Shown: positions 24,696-34,461, numbered from the stretch's first letter. The stretch: DNA of 64,000 nucleotides from DATBLE01 sp036555585 (GCA_036555585.1 DATBLE010000017.1:1-64000); one strand, 5' to 3'. The notes: generated by a model from the sequence alone, not told the origin. Numbers and translations are program-made.

Positions 24696-25445
24696 CTAGC
24701 TGCCGAGATGCTCGAGCAGCGCGGCGTTGAACGCGGCGGCCTGCTCGACGTTCGCCAGGTGAGCTGCGGCCGGCAGCACGACGAGGCGCGCGCCGGGAAT
24801 TCGCTCCGCCAGGAACGCCGCGTCCGCGGGTGACGTCGCCGTGTCCTCGGCGCCGGCGACGACGAGCGTCGGCGCGCCGATCTCGCCCAATCGGCTGCGC
24901 AGATCGAAGCCGCCGATCGCCTCCAGCCCGAGCGCGTAGTCCTCCGGCGGCGTGCGGAGCTGCATCTCGAGGAAGGGCCGGCGGTTGCGGAAGGCTGGCG
25001 TGAACCATTTGTCGAGCGCCTCGTGCGCAACGCTCTTCATGCCCTCGACCCGAACGGCGACCGCTCGCCGAGCCCACTCGTCCGGCTCTCCGAACCGTGC
25101 CGACGTGCACGCGAGCACGAGCCGGTCGATTCGACCGGGCGCCTCCACGGCGAGCTGCATGCCGACCATTCCCCCGAGCGACAGGCCGCAGAAGGAGAAG
25201 CGGTCGACCCCCAGGCCGTCGACGAGCGTCAGCACGTCCCCGGCGAGCGCCCCGACGTCGGGCCGGCCCCGGTGCTCGTAGCGGACGACGTCGAACGACG
25301 AGAGCGCGGAGAGCTGCGCATCCCACATCGCCGCCGTCGTCCCGAGCGCGTTCGACAGGACGACGGACGGAGGGCGGAGGCTCGTGCCTCCGCCCTCCTG
25401 AACCGACCCTAGAAACCTGCCGAGTCGATGGTCTTCTTCGTCCAC
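24696..25445 (-). CDS. Alpha/beta hydrolase, 3-oxoadipate enol-lactonase-like
   Basis: A 249-residue serine hydrolase. Conserved parts are VVLSNALGTTAAMWDAQL, nucleophile elbow FCGLSLGGMVG, acid region VVAGAEDTATSP and catalytic His in LPAAAHLANVEQ. The pattern is closest to PcaD-type enol-lactonases. The N-terminus is unusual: the only ATG/GTG/TTG start ahead of the fold is GTG 25445, inside the 3' end of the rhamnose-binding protein gene, and residues about 16-27 are encoded by that gene's terminator hairpin. Truncation and adoption of a new start are possible. Confidence 0.75.
   Translation of the reverse strand: MDEEDHRLGRFLGSVQEGGGTSLRPPSVVLSNALGTTAAMWDAQLSALSSFDVVRYEHRGRPDVGALAGDVLTLVDGLGVDRFSFCGLSLGGMVGMQLAVEAPGRIDRLVLACTSARFGEPDEWARRAVAVRVEGMKSVAHEALDKWFTPAFRNRRPFLEMQLRTPPEDYALGLEAIGGFDLRSRLGEIGAPTLVVAGAEDTATSPADAAFLAERIPGARLVVLPAAAHLANVEQAAAFNAALLEHLGS
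25369..25398 (-). terminator. Terminator of the rhamnose operon
   Basis: A perfect 13-bp stem, GGAGGGCGGAGGC against GCCTCCGCCCTCC, with a 4-nt loop, starts 10 nt after the stop of the binding-protein gene in the minus direction. It lies inside the only available reading frame of the next gene. Confidence 0.7.
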
Positions 25446-26431
25446 GCGAAGGGAGGAACGCCGATAATGACGCCGCCCTTGCCGACCGTTCTCTTGCCCA
25501 GGCGCCCTGCGACGAAAGACTGCCCGGGCTTACCCGTCAGCTTCCCGGCGAGGAGCGCGTGCGCGGTCTGCACGGCCACGTAGCCGAAGTCCTTCTCGTT
25601 CCAGAGCCCGAACTTCAGCACGCAGCCGGACTTCACGTAGGACTTCATCTGGCTCGGAAGCCCGAGCCCGGTGACCCTCACGGCGCTGCACTTCTTCGCC
25701 TGCGACACGACGCGGGCTGCTGCAGCGATCCCGACGGTGGTCGGGGCGATGATCCCCCGGAGATCGGGATATGCCTGGAGCAGCCCCTGGGCCTCCTGCA
25801 ACGACTTCGTGTCGTTGTCGTTGCCGTAGGCGATCTTGACGAGCTTCATGTTCTTGTACTTCGGAAGCTTCAGAGCCTGCTTCATGTATCCGATCCAGGC
25901 GTTCTGGTTCGTCGCGGTCGCGGTGGCCGAGAGGATCGCGAAGTCTCCCTTGTAGCCGATCTGGGAGCCCAGCCACTCGACCTCTGCGAACCCGACCGCC
26001 TTCTGGTCCGGGCCGCTCACGAAGAGATTGCGAGCGTTCGGCGCGGCGTCGGAGTCGTACGAGATCACCTTCACGCCCTTCGCCATCGCGCGCTTCAGCG
26101 CCGGTGCGACCGCATTCGGATCGTCTGCGGAGATGATGATGGCGTTGAAGCCCTGGCGGACGGCGGTGTCGATGAACGGCACCTGCTTCGAGCCGACGGC
26201 CTCGGTCGGGCCGTTGTAGGTGACCTTGTCACCGAGCGCCTTCGCCGCTTCCTGGGCGCCCTGGTTGTTCGTGTTGAAGACCGGCTGCCCGATCTGCTTG
26301 GGCAGAAGGAAGATCTTGTAACCGGCCTGGACCTTGGTCGACCCTGCGTTGCCCAGGCCGGCCGTCAGCCCTGCTGCCAGGGCGACGACGGCGACGGCCG
26401 CGAGCAACAGCCTCAGTCGCTTCCTGCTCAT
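25409..26431 (-). CDS. rhaS: Rhamnose ABC transporter substrate-binding protein
   Basis: A 340-residue exported sugar-binding protein of the Peripla_BP_4 family. Signal peptide at 1-27. The N-lobe begins YKIFLLPKQIGQPVFNTNN; sugar-contact stretches include IIISADDPNAV, VISYDSDA and TNQNAWIGYM. Context makes L-rhamnose the likely ligand: it is the last gene of an operon containing RhaB and the rhamnulose-phosphate aldolase. A good binding site (GAAGGAGG) lies 8 nt upstream of its ATG. Confidence 0.85.
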   Translation of the reverse strand: MSRKRLRLLLAAVAVVALAAGLTAGLGNAGSTKVQAGYKIFLLPKQIGQPVFNTNNQGAQEAAKALGDKVTYNGPTEAVGSKQVPFIDTAVRQGFNAIIISADDPNAVAPALKRAMAKGVKVISYDSDAAPNARNLFVSGPDQKAVGFAEVEWLGSQIGYKGDFAILSATATATNQNAWIGYMKQALKLPKYKNMKLVKIAYGNDNDTKSLQEAQGLLQAYPDLRGIIAPTTVGIAAAARVVSQAKKCSAVRVTGLGLPSQMKSYVKSGCVLKFGLWNEKDFGYVAVQTAHALLAGKLTGKPGQSFVAGRLGKRTVGKGGVIIGVPPFAWTKKTIDSAGF

Positions 26432-26456
26432 CTGCTTCGACCTCCTTCTCGGGATT

Positions 26457-27503
26457 TCAGGTTCCGCTCGAATGAACTCCGGGAGTCTCCGCCTGTGTCA
26501 CCTCCTTCCGGGCGTACCGAGCCCTGGTCCACGGCAACCCGCGGCTCTGCGCACCGCGCAGCACGTTGCCGGCGAGGATCGCTGCGACGAGGAGCCCGCC
26601 GATGACCATGTCCTGAGTCGCGCCGCCGAGGTTGGCGAGCTGCATCCCGTTTCGCAGCACCGCGATCAGGATCAACGCGAGCAGGACTCCGAGGATCGAT
26701 CCCGACCCTCCGAAGATGTCCACGCCGCCGAGCACGACGGCGGTGACGACGTCGATCAGCTCCGAGCCCGAGGCTGCGTCGGCCTGGACCGAGCCGAAGA
26801 AGCCGAGATAGACGATCGCCGCGAACCCGGCCATCAGGCCCGAGATCGCGAAGATGGTGACGCGAACCCTCGCCACCGGGATGCCGGAGAAACGGGCGAC
26901 CTCACGGGTCGAGCCGATCGCGTAGAGATAGCGGCCGAATCTCGTCGCGTGCAGCAGGACGCCGAGCACGAGCGCGAACGCGAGCAGCACGAGCAGCGCA
27001 TCGGGCAGCTCGTTCGAGATGTAGCCGCCGCCGACGTCGGTGAACCCCGTGGGGAGCCCGCTGATGCTGCTCCCGCCGAGGATCACGTACGCGAGACCGC
27101 GGTAGGCCGCCAGCGTCCCGAGAGTGACCGCGAGCGAGGGCACGTCCAGGAGGCCGACGAGCAGCCCGTTGGCCAGCCCGAGCACCACGGCGACTCCGAG
27201 CCCCGCGAGGGCCGCCAGCCAGACGTCGACGCCGGCGCTCCAGATCTCGGCGATCGACACCGCGGCGACGGCCATGATCGACATGACCGAGATGTCGATC
27301 TCGCCGGCGACGACGACGAACGTCAGGCCGAAGGCGACCAGGCCGATGAAGATGTAGGGGGTTGCGAGGTCGAGCAGGTTCGCACGCCGGAGGAAGAAGC
27401 TCGAGAGCGTCCAGCTCCAGACCCCGGCGGCCAGGATCATCACGACGAGCAGCGCCTCCCAGCGCACGATCGCACGTCTGGCGAGGCCGACGACCGGGCT
27501 CAT
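26457..27503 (-). CDS. Rhamnose ABC transporter permease 1
   Basis: A 348-residue BPD_transp_2 permease (RhaP/RhaQ class) with about ten helices. ATG 27503 has AGGAGG upstream and overlaps the previous stop as ATGA. Characteristic blocks are VVVAGEIDISVMSIMAVAA, LAVTLGTLAAYRGLAYV, YAIGSTREVARFSGI and AVVLGGVDIFGGSGSILG. It works with the second permease and the double ATPase. Confidence 0.9.
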   Translation of the reverse strand: MSPVVGLARRAIVRWEALLVVMILAAGVWSWTLSSFFLRRANLLDLATPYIFIGLVAFGLTFVVVAGEIDISVMSIMAVAAVSIAEIWSAGVDVWLAALAGLGVAVVLGLANGLLVGLLDVPSLAVTLGTLAAYRGLAYVILGGSSISGLPTGFTDVGGGYISNELPDALLVLLAFALVLGVLLHATRFGRYLYAIGSTREVARFSGIPVARVRVTIFAISGLMAGFAAIVYLGFFGSVQADAASGSELIDVVTAVVLGGVDIFGGSGSILGVLLALILIAVLRNGMQLANLGGATQDMVIGGLLVAAILAGNVLRGAQSRGLPWTRARYARKEVTQAETPGVHSSGT

Positions 27504-28549
27504 GCAGGTGCCTCCTGCTCTCGCGGAATCGATGCCGGGCGCCGGCGTCTGCGCAGCGCGTCCTGGACCCGCCCCTTGAGCAGGGCGTCGAGGGTCACGG
27601 CGACGACGATCGCGGTGCCCTCGAAGAAGATCTTCCAGAACTCCGAGAACTTGAGCAGCGTGAAGCCGTTGTCGATCGTCGCGACGAGCAGCGCTCCGAG
27701 CGTGACGCCGAGGATCGTGCCCGAGCCTCCGAAGACGTTGACCCCGCCGATGACGACGGCGGTGATGACGTCGAACTCGAAGCCTCGTGCCGTGTTCGTG
27801 TCGACGTTCGCGAAGCGGACGGCGAACATGAAACCGCCGAGGCCGGCCAGCGCACCGCTGATCGCGAAGGCGGTGATCACGCGCCGGACGACCGGCACCG
27901 CGACGAGCCGCGCCGCCTCGGGACTCGAGCCGATCGCGTAGAAGTCCCTCGCCCACGGAGCCCAGCGCAGGACTGCACCGCCGACGAGCGCCACGCCGAG
28001 CGCCACCCAGGCGAGGAACGGAAGGCCGAGCGGCTTCTCGGCGGCGAGGTTCTGGAACGACTGGGGGAGCTCGTTCGGAAAGACGTAGTCGCCCCCGGTG
28101 GCCTGGAAGACGAGGCCGCGGTAGATCGAGAGCGTCGCCAGCGTCGCGATGATCGCGGGAATCCGCCCGACGGCGACGAGGAGACCGTTGACGAGGCCGG
28201 CGGCCAGGCCGACGCCGACCGCGATCAGCGCCATGACGACGATGGGGACTCCGTGATGGGTGGAAAGCGTCTCGGCGGACAGGTAGGCGCTCAGGCCCGC
28301 GATCGAGCCGACGCTCAGATCGATGTTGCGAGTCAGCACCACCATCGTCTCGCCGACCGCGACCACGATCACGACCGCGACGTCGGAGGCGATGTCCTGC
28401 CAGTTCGAGACGGTCGCGAAGTTGGTCGCGCGCACGGAGAACAGGACGACGGTGAGCAGCAGCGCGATGCCGATGCCGAGCTCGCGCAGCCTGAAGACGG
28501 CCGAGACCAGGGTTTGCGCCGAAACCGCTGGCCGCCCCGGCGCCTTCAC
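27500..28549 (-). CDS. Rhamnose ABC transporter permease 2
   Basis: A 349-residue BPD_transp_2 permease paralogous to its neighbour. Blocks include LTRNIDLSVGSIAGLSAYL, IIATLATLSIYRGLVF, YAIGSSPEAARLVAV and AVVIGGVNVFGGSGTILG. GTG 28549 overlaps the ATPase stop (GTGA) and its own stop overlaps the next start (ATGA), so the three genes are translationally coupled. Confidence 0.9.
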   Translation of the reverse strand: MKAPGRPAVSAQTLVSAVFRLRELGIGIALLLTVVLFSVRATNFATVSNWQDIASDVAVVIVVAVGETMVVLTRNIDLSVGSIAGLSAYLSAETLSTHHGVPIVVMALIAVGVGLAAGLVNGLLVAVGRIPAIIATLATLSIYRGLVFQATGGDYVFPNELPQSFQNLAAEKPLGLPFLAWVALGVALVGGAVLRWAPWARDFYAIGSSPEAARLVAVPVVRRVITAFAISGALAGLGGFMFAVRFANVDTNTARGFEFDVITAVVIGGVNVFGGSGTILGVTLGALLVATIDNGFTLLKFSEFWKIFFEGTAIVVAVTLDALLKGRVQDALRRRRRPASIPREQEAPA

Positions 28550-30045
28550 GCGACCGCCTTCTGCATCCCGGCCGCCGCCTCGATGATCCGCTCCTCCGTC
28601 GCTTCCGCCCGCGAGAGCTCGGCGGCGAGCCGTCCCTCGTGCATGACGAGCACGCGGTCGCTCATCGCGATGATCTCCAGCAGCTCGGAGGAGATGAGCA
28701 GGATGGTCAGCCCTTCGGCGGCGAGCCGGGAGATCGTCCGGTGGACGTCGGCCTTCGTCCCGACGTCGACGCCGTGGGTGGGCTCGTCGAGGATGAGGAT
28801 CCGCGGCTCGGCCGCGAGCCACTTCGAGAGGACGACCTTCTGCTGGTTGCCCCCCGACAGGCTGCGCACGATCTGCGCCGGCGAGGTGGCTTTGATGCGG
28901 AGCTGCTCCATGAACCTCCGTGCGAGTGCTCGCTCCCGGCGCGGGCGCAGGAATCCGGCCGGCGTCAGCTCGGGCAACACGGCCATCGACGTGTTCACCG
29001 CGACCGACATCGGCTGGACGAGGCCCTGGTTGAGCCGGTCTTCCGGCAGGTAGGCGAGGCCCCGGCGCAGTGCAGCGCGGGGAGACGAGGGCCGGAACCG
29101 GCGTCCGTCGATCCACAGCTCCCCGCTGTCGAGGCGGTCGATGCCGAAGATCGCCCGCGCGATCTCGCTGCGCCCGGAGCCCACGAACCCTGCGAGGCCG
29201 ACGATCTCGCCCCGTCGCAGCTCGAACGAGACGTCCGAGAAGACGCCGCGGCTGCCGAGCCCCTCGGCCCGCAGCACGGGCTCTCCGATCTCCACCGTCT
29301 CCTTCGGAAAGAGCGCGTCGAGCGAGCGCCCGACCATCAGGCGCACGATCTCCTGCTGAGGAAGAGTCTCGGCGGGGCGCGTCGTGACGTGCCGTCCGTC
29401 GCGGAGCACCGTCACCGTGTCGGCGAGGGCGGCCACCTCTTCGAGCCGGTGACTGATGAAGACGACCGCGACACCGCGCTCCCGCAGGCGTCGGACCGTC
29501 CCGAAGAGGTTGTCCACTTCGTGAGGGGAAAGCGCTGCGGTCGGCTCGTCCATGATCAGCAGCCGGGCGTTGGACGAGAGCGCCTTGGCGATCTCCGTCA
29601 GCTGCCGGTCGGCGACGCCGAGCCCGCGCATCGGGGTGGCCGGGCCGAACTCGACCCCCAGGTCGTCCAGCAGCTGCGCGACTGCCGATCGCATCGCCTG
29701 CCAGTCGACGGAGCGGAGGCGTCCGCGAGGATGGCGGCCCGCGAAGATGTTCTCCGCCACGGTCAGATCGGGAAAGACCGTCGGCTCCTGGTACATCGCG
29801 ACGATCCCGAGCCGGTGGGCGTCGTGCGCGCTGCCGATCCTCTGGGGCTCGCCGTCGACGAGCAGCCTTCCGTCGTCGGGGTGCACCACCCCGGTGAGGA
29901 TCTTCACGAGTGTCGACTTGCCCGCGCCGTTCTCGCCGACGAGCGCATGCACGGCGCCTGCCTCGATCGCGAAGCTGACGTCGTCGAGGGCCTGGACGCC
30001 GCCGTAGCCCTTCGTGATCCCGACCAGCTCGACGAGCGCGCTCAT
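28546..30045 (-). CDS. rhaT: Rhamnose ABC transporter double ATPase
   Basis: A 499-residue sugar ABC ATPase with two nucleotide-binding domains, as in RbsA/XylG. Domain 1: Walker A VGENGAGKST, Walker B LLIMDEPTAALS, FISHRLEEV. Domain 2: degenerate Walker A FVGSGRSE, signature LSGGNQQK, Walker B LILDEPTHGVDVG. One protein therefore supplies both ATP sites of the importer. Its ATG overlaps the aldolase stop (ATGA). Confidence 0.9.
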   Translation of the reverse strand: MSALVELVGITKGYGGVQALDDVSFAIEAGAVHALVGENGAGKSTLVKILTGVVHPDDGRLLVDGEPQRIGSAHDAHRLGIVAMYQEPTVFPDLTVAENIFAGRHPRGRLRSVDWQAMRSAVAQLLDDLGVEFGPATPMRGLGVADRQLTEIAKALSSNARLLIMDEPTAALSPHEVDNLFGTVRRLRERGVAVVFISHRLEEVAALADTVTVLRDGRHVTTRPAETLPQQEIVRLMVGRSLDALFPKETVEIGEPVLRAEGLGSRGVFSDVSFELRRGEIVGLAGFVGSGRSEIARAIFGIDRLDSGELWIDGRRFRPSSPRAALRRGLAYLPEDRLNQGLVQPMSVAVNTSMAVLPELTPAGFLRPRRERALARRFMEQLRIKATSPAQIVRSLSGGNQQKVVLSKWLAAEPRILILDEPTHGVDVGTKADVHRTISRLAAEGLTILLISSELLEIIAMSDRVLVMHEGRLAAELSRAEATEERIIEAAAGMQKAVA

Positions 30046-32159
30046 CGCGGGTACGCGGCCGTGACGCCGCCGTCGACGTTGATCACGTTTCCGGTCGACT
30101 TCGCCGAGCGGGGGCCGGCGAGGAAGGCGATCGCCTCGGCCACGTCCTCGGGGAAGACGCTGACGCCGAGCTTCGTCCGACCGCGGTAGAAAGACTCCAG
30201 ATCGTCCTCGGCGACCCCGTAGGCGTTCGCCCGCTCGGCCTTCCAGTCCGACGACCAGATCGCCGAGCCCTCGATCACCGCATCCGGGTTGACGGTGTTG
30301 ACGCGGATCCCGTGCGGGCCGCCTTCCTCCGCCAGGCAGCGCGCGAGGTGCAGCGAGGCGGCCTTGGCCGACGAGTAGGCCGCGGCGTTGGCGCCGGCGA
30401 CGAGCGCGTTCTTCGAGGCGACGAAGACGATGGAGCCGCCGCGGCCCTGCTCGACCATGACGCGGAACGCGTCGCGCGCGGCCAGGAAGTACCCGCGCGC
30501 CAGGACCGCGTAGTTGCGCTCCCAGTCCTCGAGCGTGGTCTCGGTGATCGGCGCGCTCGTCGCCAGGCCGGCCGACGCGACGAGGATGTCGATGCCCCCG
30601 TACTCGAGCACGGCACGGTCGGTCAGGTCCTGGACCGCTTGCTCGGCGGTCACGTCGACCCCGGCCGCAACCGCGCGGCGGACGCCGTGGGTCTCGGCGA
30701 TCTCGGCCGCGACCTCCTCGGCCCCGGCGGCGTTGAGGTCGCCGACGACGACGTGCGCGCCGTTCGCGGCGAGCAGCCGCGCGGCCGCGCGCCCGATCCC
30801 GCTGGCGCCGCCGGTGATCACCGCGACCTTGCCGGCGAGCTCGCCCTGCGGGGGCGCCTGCGCGAGCTTGTAGCGCTCGAGCGGCCAGTACTCGATCGCG
30901 AAAGCCTCGCTCTCGCTCAGCGACCGGAACCCGCCGAGCGCGTCGGCGGCGCTCTGCACCGCAATCGCCCGGTGGTAGAGGTCTCGCGTCACCCGCGCGC
31001 GCCTGGCGTCGGGGCCGGCGGTGACGATCCCGACGCCGGGAACGACGACGACGCGCGGTCCCGCGGGATCGATCGGGAACTGCCGGGTCTCGTCGTCGAC
31101 GTTCCGCTCGTAGTAGCCGCGGTACCAGCGCGCGTACTCCTCGACGCCGCGGACGAACGCGTCACGGAGCTCGGCCGCGCCGCCGGTCTCGGGATCGAAG
31201 TCGACGACCAGCGGCTTGTGCTTGGTGTTGATCAGGTGGTCGGGACACGGCGCGCCGACCTGGCTGACCTCCGGCGTCCGCACCGCGGAGGCGAACGCGG
31301 TCGCCTCGGGGCTCCGGTCGACCTCGAGGACGACGCCGCCGGCATCGGCCGCGAGCGCTCCGCGGAGTGCGGGAAGCGACCGCGACAGGAGGGCAATCGC
31401 CTCGTCTTCCCGCACGTCCGCGAACCTGCGGCCGCCGAGGCCGAAGCTTCCCCGTGCGGCCCGCTCGATCGCCTCCGCCGCGCGGCGGACGAGCTCGATG
31501 GTGGAGCGGTAGCTCTCCTCGCCGGTCTCGCCCCACGTGACGAGGCCGTGGCGCTCGAGCAGGACGGCGCGAGCCTCGGGTTGCTCGTCGAGCAGTAAGC
31601 GGATCCGGCGGGACATGTCGAAGCCGGGCCGCTGGTAGTCGAGCCAGACGGCCTCGTCGCCGAACGCCTCCTCGGCGAGCCTGCGGCCCTTCGGCGTGGA
31701 CGTGAGCGCGATCACCGCGTCCGGATGGGTGTGGTCGACGTGGTCGGCCTCGACGAACGCGTGCAGCAGGGTCTCGATCGACGGGCGCGGCTGGTCGGGG
31801 CCGATTGCGCAGCGAAGCAGGTAGTCGACCATCTCCCCGTCGCTCATCGCCTCGCGGCCGCGGAGGGGGAGCAGCTCGGCCAGCCGGAGCCCGGCGAAGC
31901 CTGCCGCCGTTATCGTGGCGAGGTCGGTTCCGGAGCCCTTCACCCAGAGGACGGGCACGGAGCGGCCGAGGTGGTCGGTCGCGACCTCCTTCGCCGAGGT
32001 GTTGCCGCCGCCGACGTTCGCGAGGGCGCGGTCGGCCCCGAGCAGGTTCGAGCGGTAGACGAGGCCCTCGACGACGACGCTCAGCCCGGCGGCGGCGGCG
32101 TCGTCCCAGCGGTCCTCGGGAGCGGCGATGCCGCCGGGCACTGCCGCCACCTCGCTCAC
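30042..32159 (-). CDS. Bifunctional rhamnulose-1-phosphate aldolase / L-lactaldehyde dehydrogenase
   Basis: A 705-residue two-domain enzyme. Residues 1 to about 430 are a class II aldolase (GGNTSAKEV, LWVKGSGTDLA, HAFVEADHVDHTHPDAV, VLLERHGLVTWG). Residues about 440-705 are a short-chain dehydrogenase (VAVITGGASGIGRAAARLL, YSSAKAASLHLARCL, GNVINVDGG). In this RhaE/YuxG family the aldolase splits rhamnulose-1-phosphate to dihydroxyacetone phosphate and L-lactaldehyde, which the second domain oxidises to lactate. GTG 32159 overlaps the rhaB stop. Confidence 0.9.
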   Translation of the reverse strand: MSEVAAVPGGIAAPEDRWDDAAAAGLSVVVEGLVYRSNLLGADRALANVGGGNTSAKEVATDHLGRSVPVLWVKGSGTDLATITAAGFAGLRLAELLPLRGREAMSDGEMVDYLLRCAIGPDQPRPSIETLLHAFVEADHVDHTHPDAVIALTSTPKGRRLAEEAFGDEAVWLDYQRPGFDMSRRIRLLLDEQPEARAVLLERHGLVTWGETGEESYRSTIELVRRAAEAIERAARGSFGLGGRRFADVREDEAIALLSRSLPALRGALAADAGGVVLEVDRSPEATAFASAVRTPEVSQVGAPCPDHLINTKHKPLVVDFDPETGGAAELRDAFVRGVEEYARWYRGYYERNVDDETRQFPIDPAGPRVVVVPGVGIVTAGPDARRARVTRDLYHRAIAVQSAADALGGFRSLSESEAFAIEYWPLERYKLAQAPPQGELAGKVAVITGGASGIGRAAARLLAANGAHVVVGDLNAAGAEEVAAEIAETHGVRRAVAAGVDVTAEQAVQDLTDRAVLEYGGIDILVASAGLATSAPITETTLEDWERNYAVLARGYFLAARDAFRVMVEQGRGGSIVFVASKNALVAGANAAAYSSAKAASLHLARCLAEEGGPHGIRVNTVNPDAVIEGSAIWSSDWKAERANAYGVAEDDLESFYRGRTKLGVSVFPEDVAEAIAFLAGPRSAKSTGNVINVDGGVTAAYPR

Positions 32160-33640
32160 GAGCCCACCTCCAGCGGCGCCGCCGATCCGGCCAGCTCGGC
32201 GAAACGTCGGCGCGCCTCGCTCCATTCGGCCGCTGCGACAGGCTCGTAGACGGTCGGGACGAACGACGCGCGGGCAACCTCCCGCGCCTGGTCGAGGGAC
32301 GCGAGCTCGCCGAGCGCCATCGCCTGGACGAGGAGGTTGCCGACCAGCGTCGCCTCTTCGGGGCCGGCCAGCACCGGCAGGCCCGACGCGGCGGCCGTCC
32401 ACCGGCAGAGCAGGTCGTTCCGGGCGCCGCCGCCGACCACGTGCAGCTCGGCCGGATCGTTGCCCGTGACCTCGCGGAGCAGGTCGACGGTGAGGGCGTG
32501 CTTCAGCGCGAGGCTCTCGAGGATGCACCTGGCCGTGGCTCCGGGGCCGTCCGGCGCCGACTGGCCGGTGCGGCGGCAGAACGCGTCGATCCGGGCCGGC
32601 ATGTCGCCCGGCGCGGCGAACGAGTCATCGTCCGGATCGACGAGCGAGCGGAGCGCCGGCGCAGCCGCGGCCGCGGCAATCAGCTCGTCGAACGAGTAGC
32701 TCTGGCCGCCGGCCGCCCAGCTGCGACGCGCCTCGTGCAGGAGCCAGAGCCCGGTCACGTTGCGAAGCAGGCGGAACGTTCCCTCCACGCCGCCCTCGTT
32801 GGTCAGGTTCGCCGCGAACGTCTCCTCCGTGATCAGCGGTTGGTCGACCTCCAGGCCGACGAGCGACCACGTCCCGACGCTGACGAAGACCGAGTCGGGC
32901 CGGCCGAACGGGATCGCCGCGACCGCCGAGCCGGTGTCGTGCGTCGCGACGGCGACGACGGCCGCGCCGTCCAGGCCCGGCGCGTCCCCGGCCTCTGCCC
33001 GGCCCAGTCGGGTTCCGGGCGGGACGATCTCGGGAAGGAGGCCGGTCGGGACGTCGAGCCGCTCGAGCAGGTCCCGAGCCCAGTCGTTCGCCGTCGGGTC
33101 GAAGCACTGGGTGGTGGTCGCGTTCGTGAGCTCGGTCGAGCGGCTGCCGCAGAGCCTGTTGTGGACGAGGTCGGGGATCAGCAGGAGGGTTTCCGCCTTC
33201 GCGAGGGCGGGGGTGCCGTCGCGCGCGAGCGCGGCGAGCTCGAACACGGTGTTGATCGGCAGCAGCTGGATGCCGGTGCGCTCGTAGAGCTCGCGCGGCG
33301 GCACCCGCGAATACACGTGCTCGACGGCGCCGGCGCGGCGGGCGTCCCGGTAGTGCACCGGGTTTGCGAGCAGACGACCGCCGGCGTCGAGGAGGCCGAA
33401 GTCGACCGCCCACGCGTCGACCGCGACCGAGTCGAGGGAAGCGTCGCCGGCCGCGGCCCGGAGCCCGGCCACCGTGTCCTCGTACAGGCGCTCGAGGTCC
33501 CACCGGAGGATCCCGTCCTCGGTCACGGGCACGTTCTCGAACCGGTGGGTCTCGTCCACGCGCAGGCGCTCGCCGTCGAAGTCGCCGACCGCCACCCGGC
33601 CGCTCTGGGCTCCGAGGTCGACGGCGGCCATCCGCGTCAT
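32156..33640 (-). CDS. rhaB: L-rhamnulokinase
   Basis: A 494-residue FGGY-family kinase. The N-terminal ATPase motif is AAVDLGAQSGRVAVGDF; VDAWAVDFGLLD carries the catalytic Asp region; TNATTTQCFDP and ATHDTGSAVAAIPF are typical of RhaB; the C-terminal domain has LHVVGGGARNDLLCRW. It phosphorylates L-rhamnulose at C1. The ATG overlaps the DeoR-family stop (TGATG). Confidence 0.92.
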   Translation of the reverse strand: MTRMAAVDLGAQSGRVAVGDFDGERLRVDETHRFENVPVTEDGILRWDLERLYEDTVAGLRAAAGDASLDSVAVDAWAVDFGLLDAGGRLLANPVHYRDARRAGAVEHVYSRVPPRELYERTGIQLLPINTVFELAALARDGTPALAKAETLLLIPDLVHNRLCGSRSTELTNATTTQCFDPTANDWARDLLERLDVPTGLLPEIVPPGTRLGRAEAGDAPGLDGAAVVAVATHDTGSAVAAIPFGRPDSVFVSVGTWSLVGLEVDQPLITEETFAANLTNEGGVEGTFRLLRNVTGLWLLHEARRSWAAGGQSYSFDELIAAAAAAPALRSLVDPDDDSFAAPGDMPARIDAFCRRTGQSAPDGPGATARCILESLALKHALTVDLLREVTGNDPAELHVVGGGARNDLLCRWTAAASGLPVLAGPEEATLVGNLLVQAMALGELASLDQAREVARASFVPTVYEPVAAAEWSEARRRFAELAGSAAPLEVGS

Positions 33641-34461
33641 CAGCCGACCTGCTCGTCGTTGCGGACTGCGCGGCGGAGGTCGCGGGGCCTGAGCGGCAGC
33701 GGCTCGCGCGGCCCGGGATCGGCGGTGATCACGTTCACGCCTGCCGCGCGCCAGGCCTCGACCTCGCTCGCCGGCGCGCCCGAGTCGGTGATGATCCCGG
33801 CGAGCTGGTCGACGGCGACGAACGTGAGCAGCGCGCTCCGATGCCACTTCGTCCCGTCGAAGATGCCGTAGACCTGCTCGCAGGCGTCGGCCATCTCCTG
33901 CTTGATCCGCACCTCGTCGGGGTTCAGGTCCATCAGCCCCCGCTCGACGCTCAGCCCGCGGGCGCCGAGGAAGCCCTTGTTGATCCGGGTCGTCCGCAGC
34001 ACGTCGGTGCCGAGGTCGCCGACCAGCGACATCGCGGAGAGGCGCAGCATGCCGCCGGTGACGAGCACGGAGATGCCGGGGGCGTCGGCCAGGGCGGTGG
34101 CGACCAGCAGGCCGTTCGTGACCACGACCAGCTCGCGCTTGGTGCGGAGCTCGAGCGCCAGGTAGTACGCCGTCGTGCTCGCGTCCAGCGCGACCGCCTC
34201 GCCCTCGTCGACGAGCGCCGCCGCTGCCCGGGCGACCGCCCGCTTGCGCTCGACCTCGAGGCGAAGGCGCAGGTCGAAGCCGACCTCGGACTGCCCCTGC
34301 TGCAGCGTCCGGACGCCGCCGCGCACCCGGGCGACGAGGCCCTGCCGGGCCAGCTCGGCCAGGTCGCTGCGTACCGTCACCTCCGACACCGAAAAGACTT
34401 CCGCAAGTTCCGTAACCTGAACGGAATCACGCGACTCGAGCAGGCGGAGCACGTGCTGCAT
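33640..34461 (-). CDS. DeoR-family rhamnose operon regulator
   Basis: A 273-residue regulator. The N-terminal winged helix (VTELAEVFSVSEVTVRSDLAELARQG) is followed by the DeoR sensor domain (DEGEAVALDASTTAYYLA, LVVVTNGLLVATAL, VLVTGGMLRLSAMSLVG, DGTKWHRSALLTF). Members usually repress and are released by phosphorylated sugars. It is first in the operon, so it probably controls its own synthesis and the divergent rhaI genes from the palindrome at 34546. Confidence 0.9.
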   Translation of the reverse strand: MQHVLRLLESRDSVQVTELAEVFSVSEVTVRSDLAELARQGLVARVRGGVRTLQQGQSEVGFDLRLRLEVERKRAVARAAAALVDEGEAVALDASTTAYYLALELRTKRELVVVTNGLLVATALADAPGISVLVTGGMLRLSAMSLVGDLGTDVLRTTRINKGFLGARGLSVERGLMDLNPDEVRIKQEMADACEQVYGIFDGTKWHRSALLTFVAVDQLAGIITDSGAPASEVEAWRAAGVNVITADPGPREPLPLRPRDLRRAVRNDEQVG

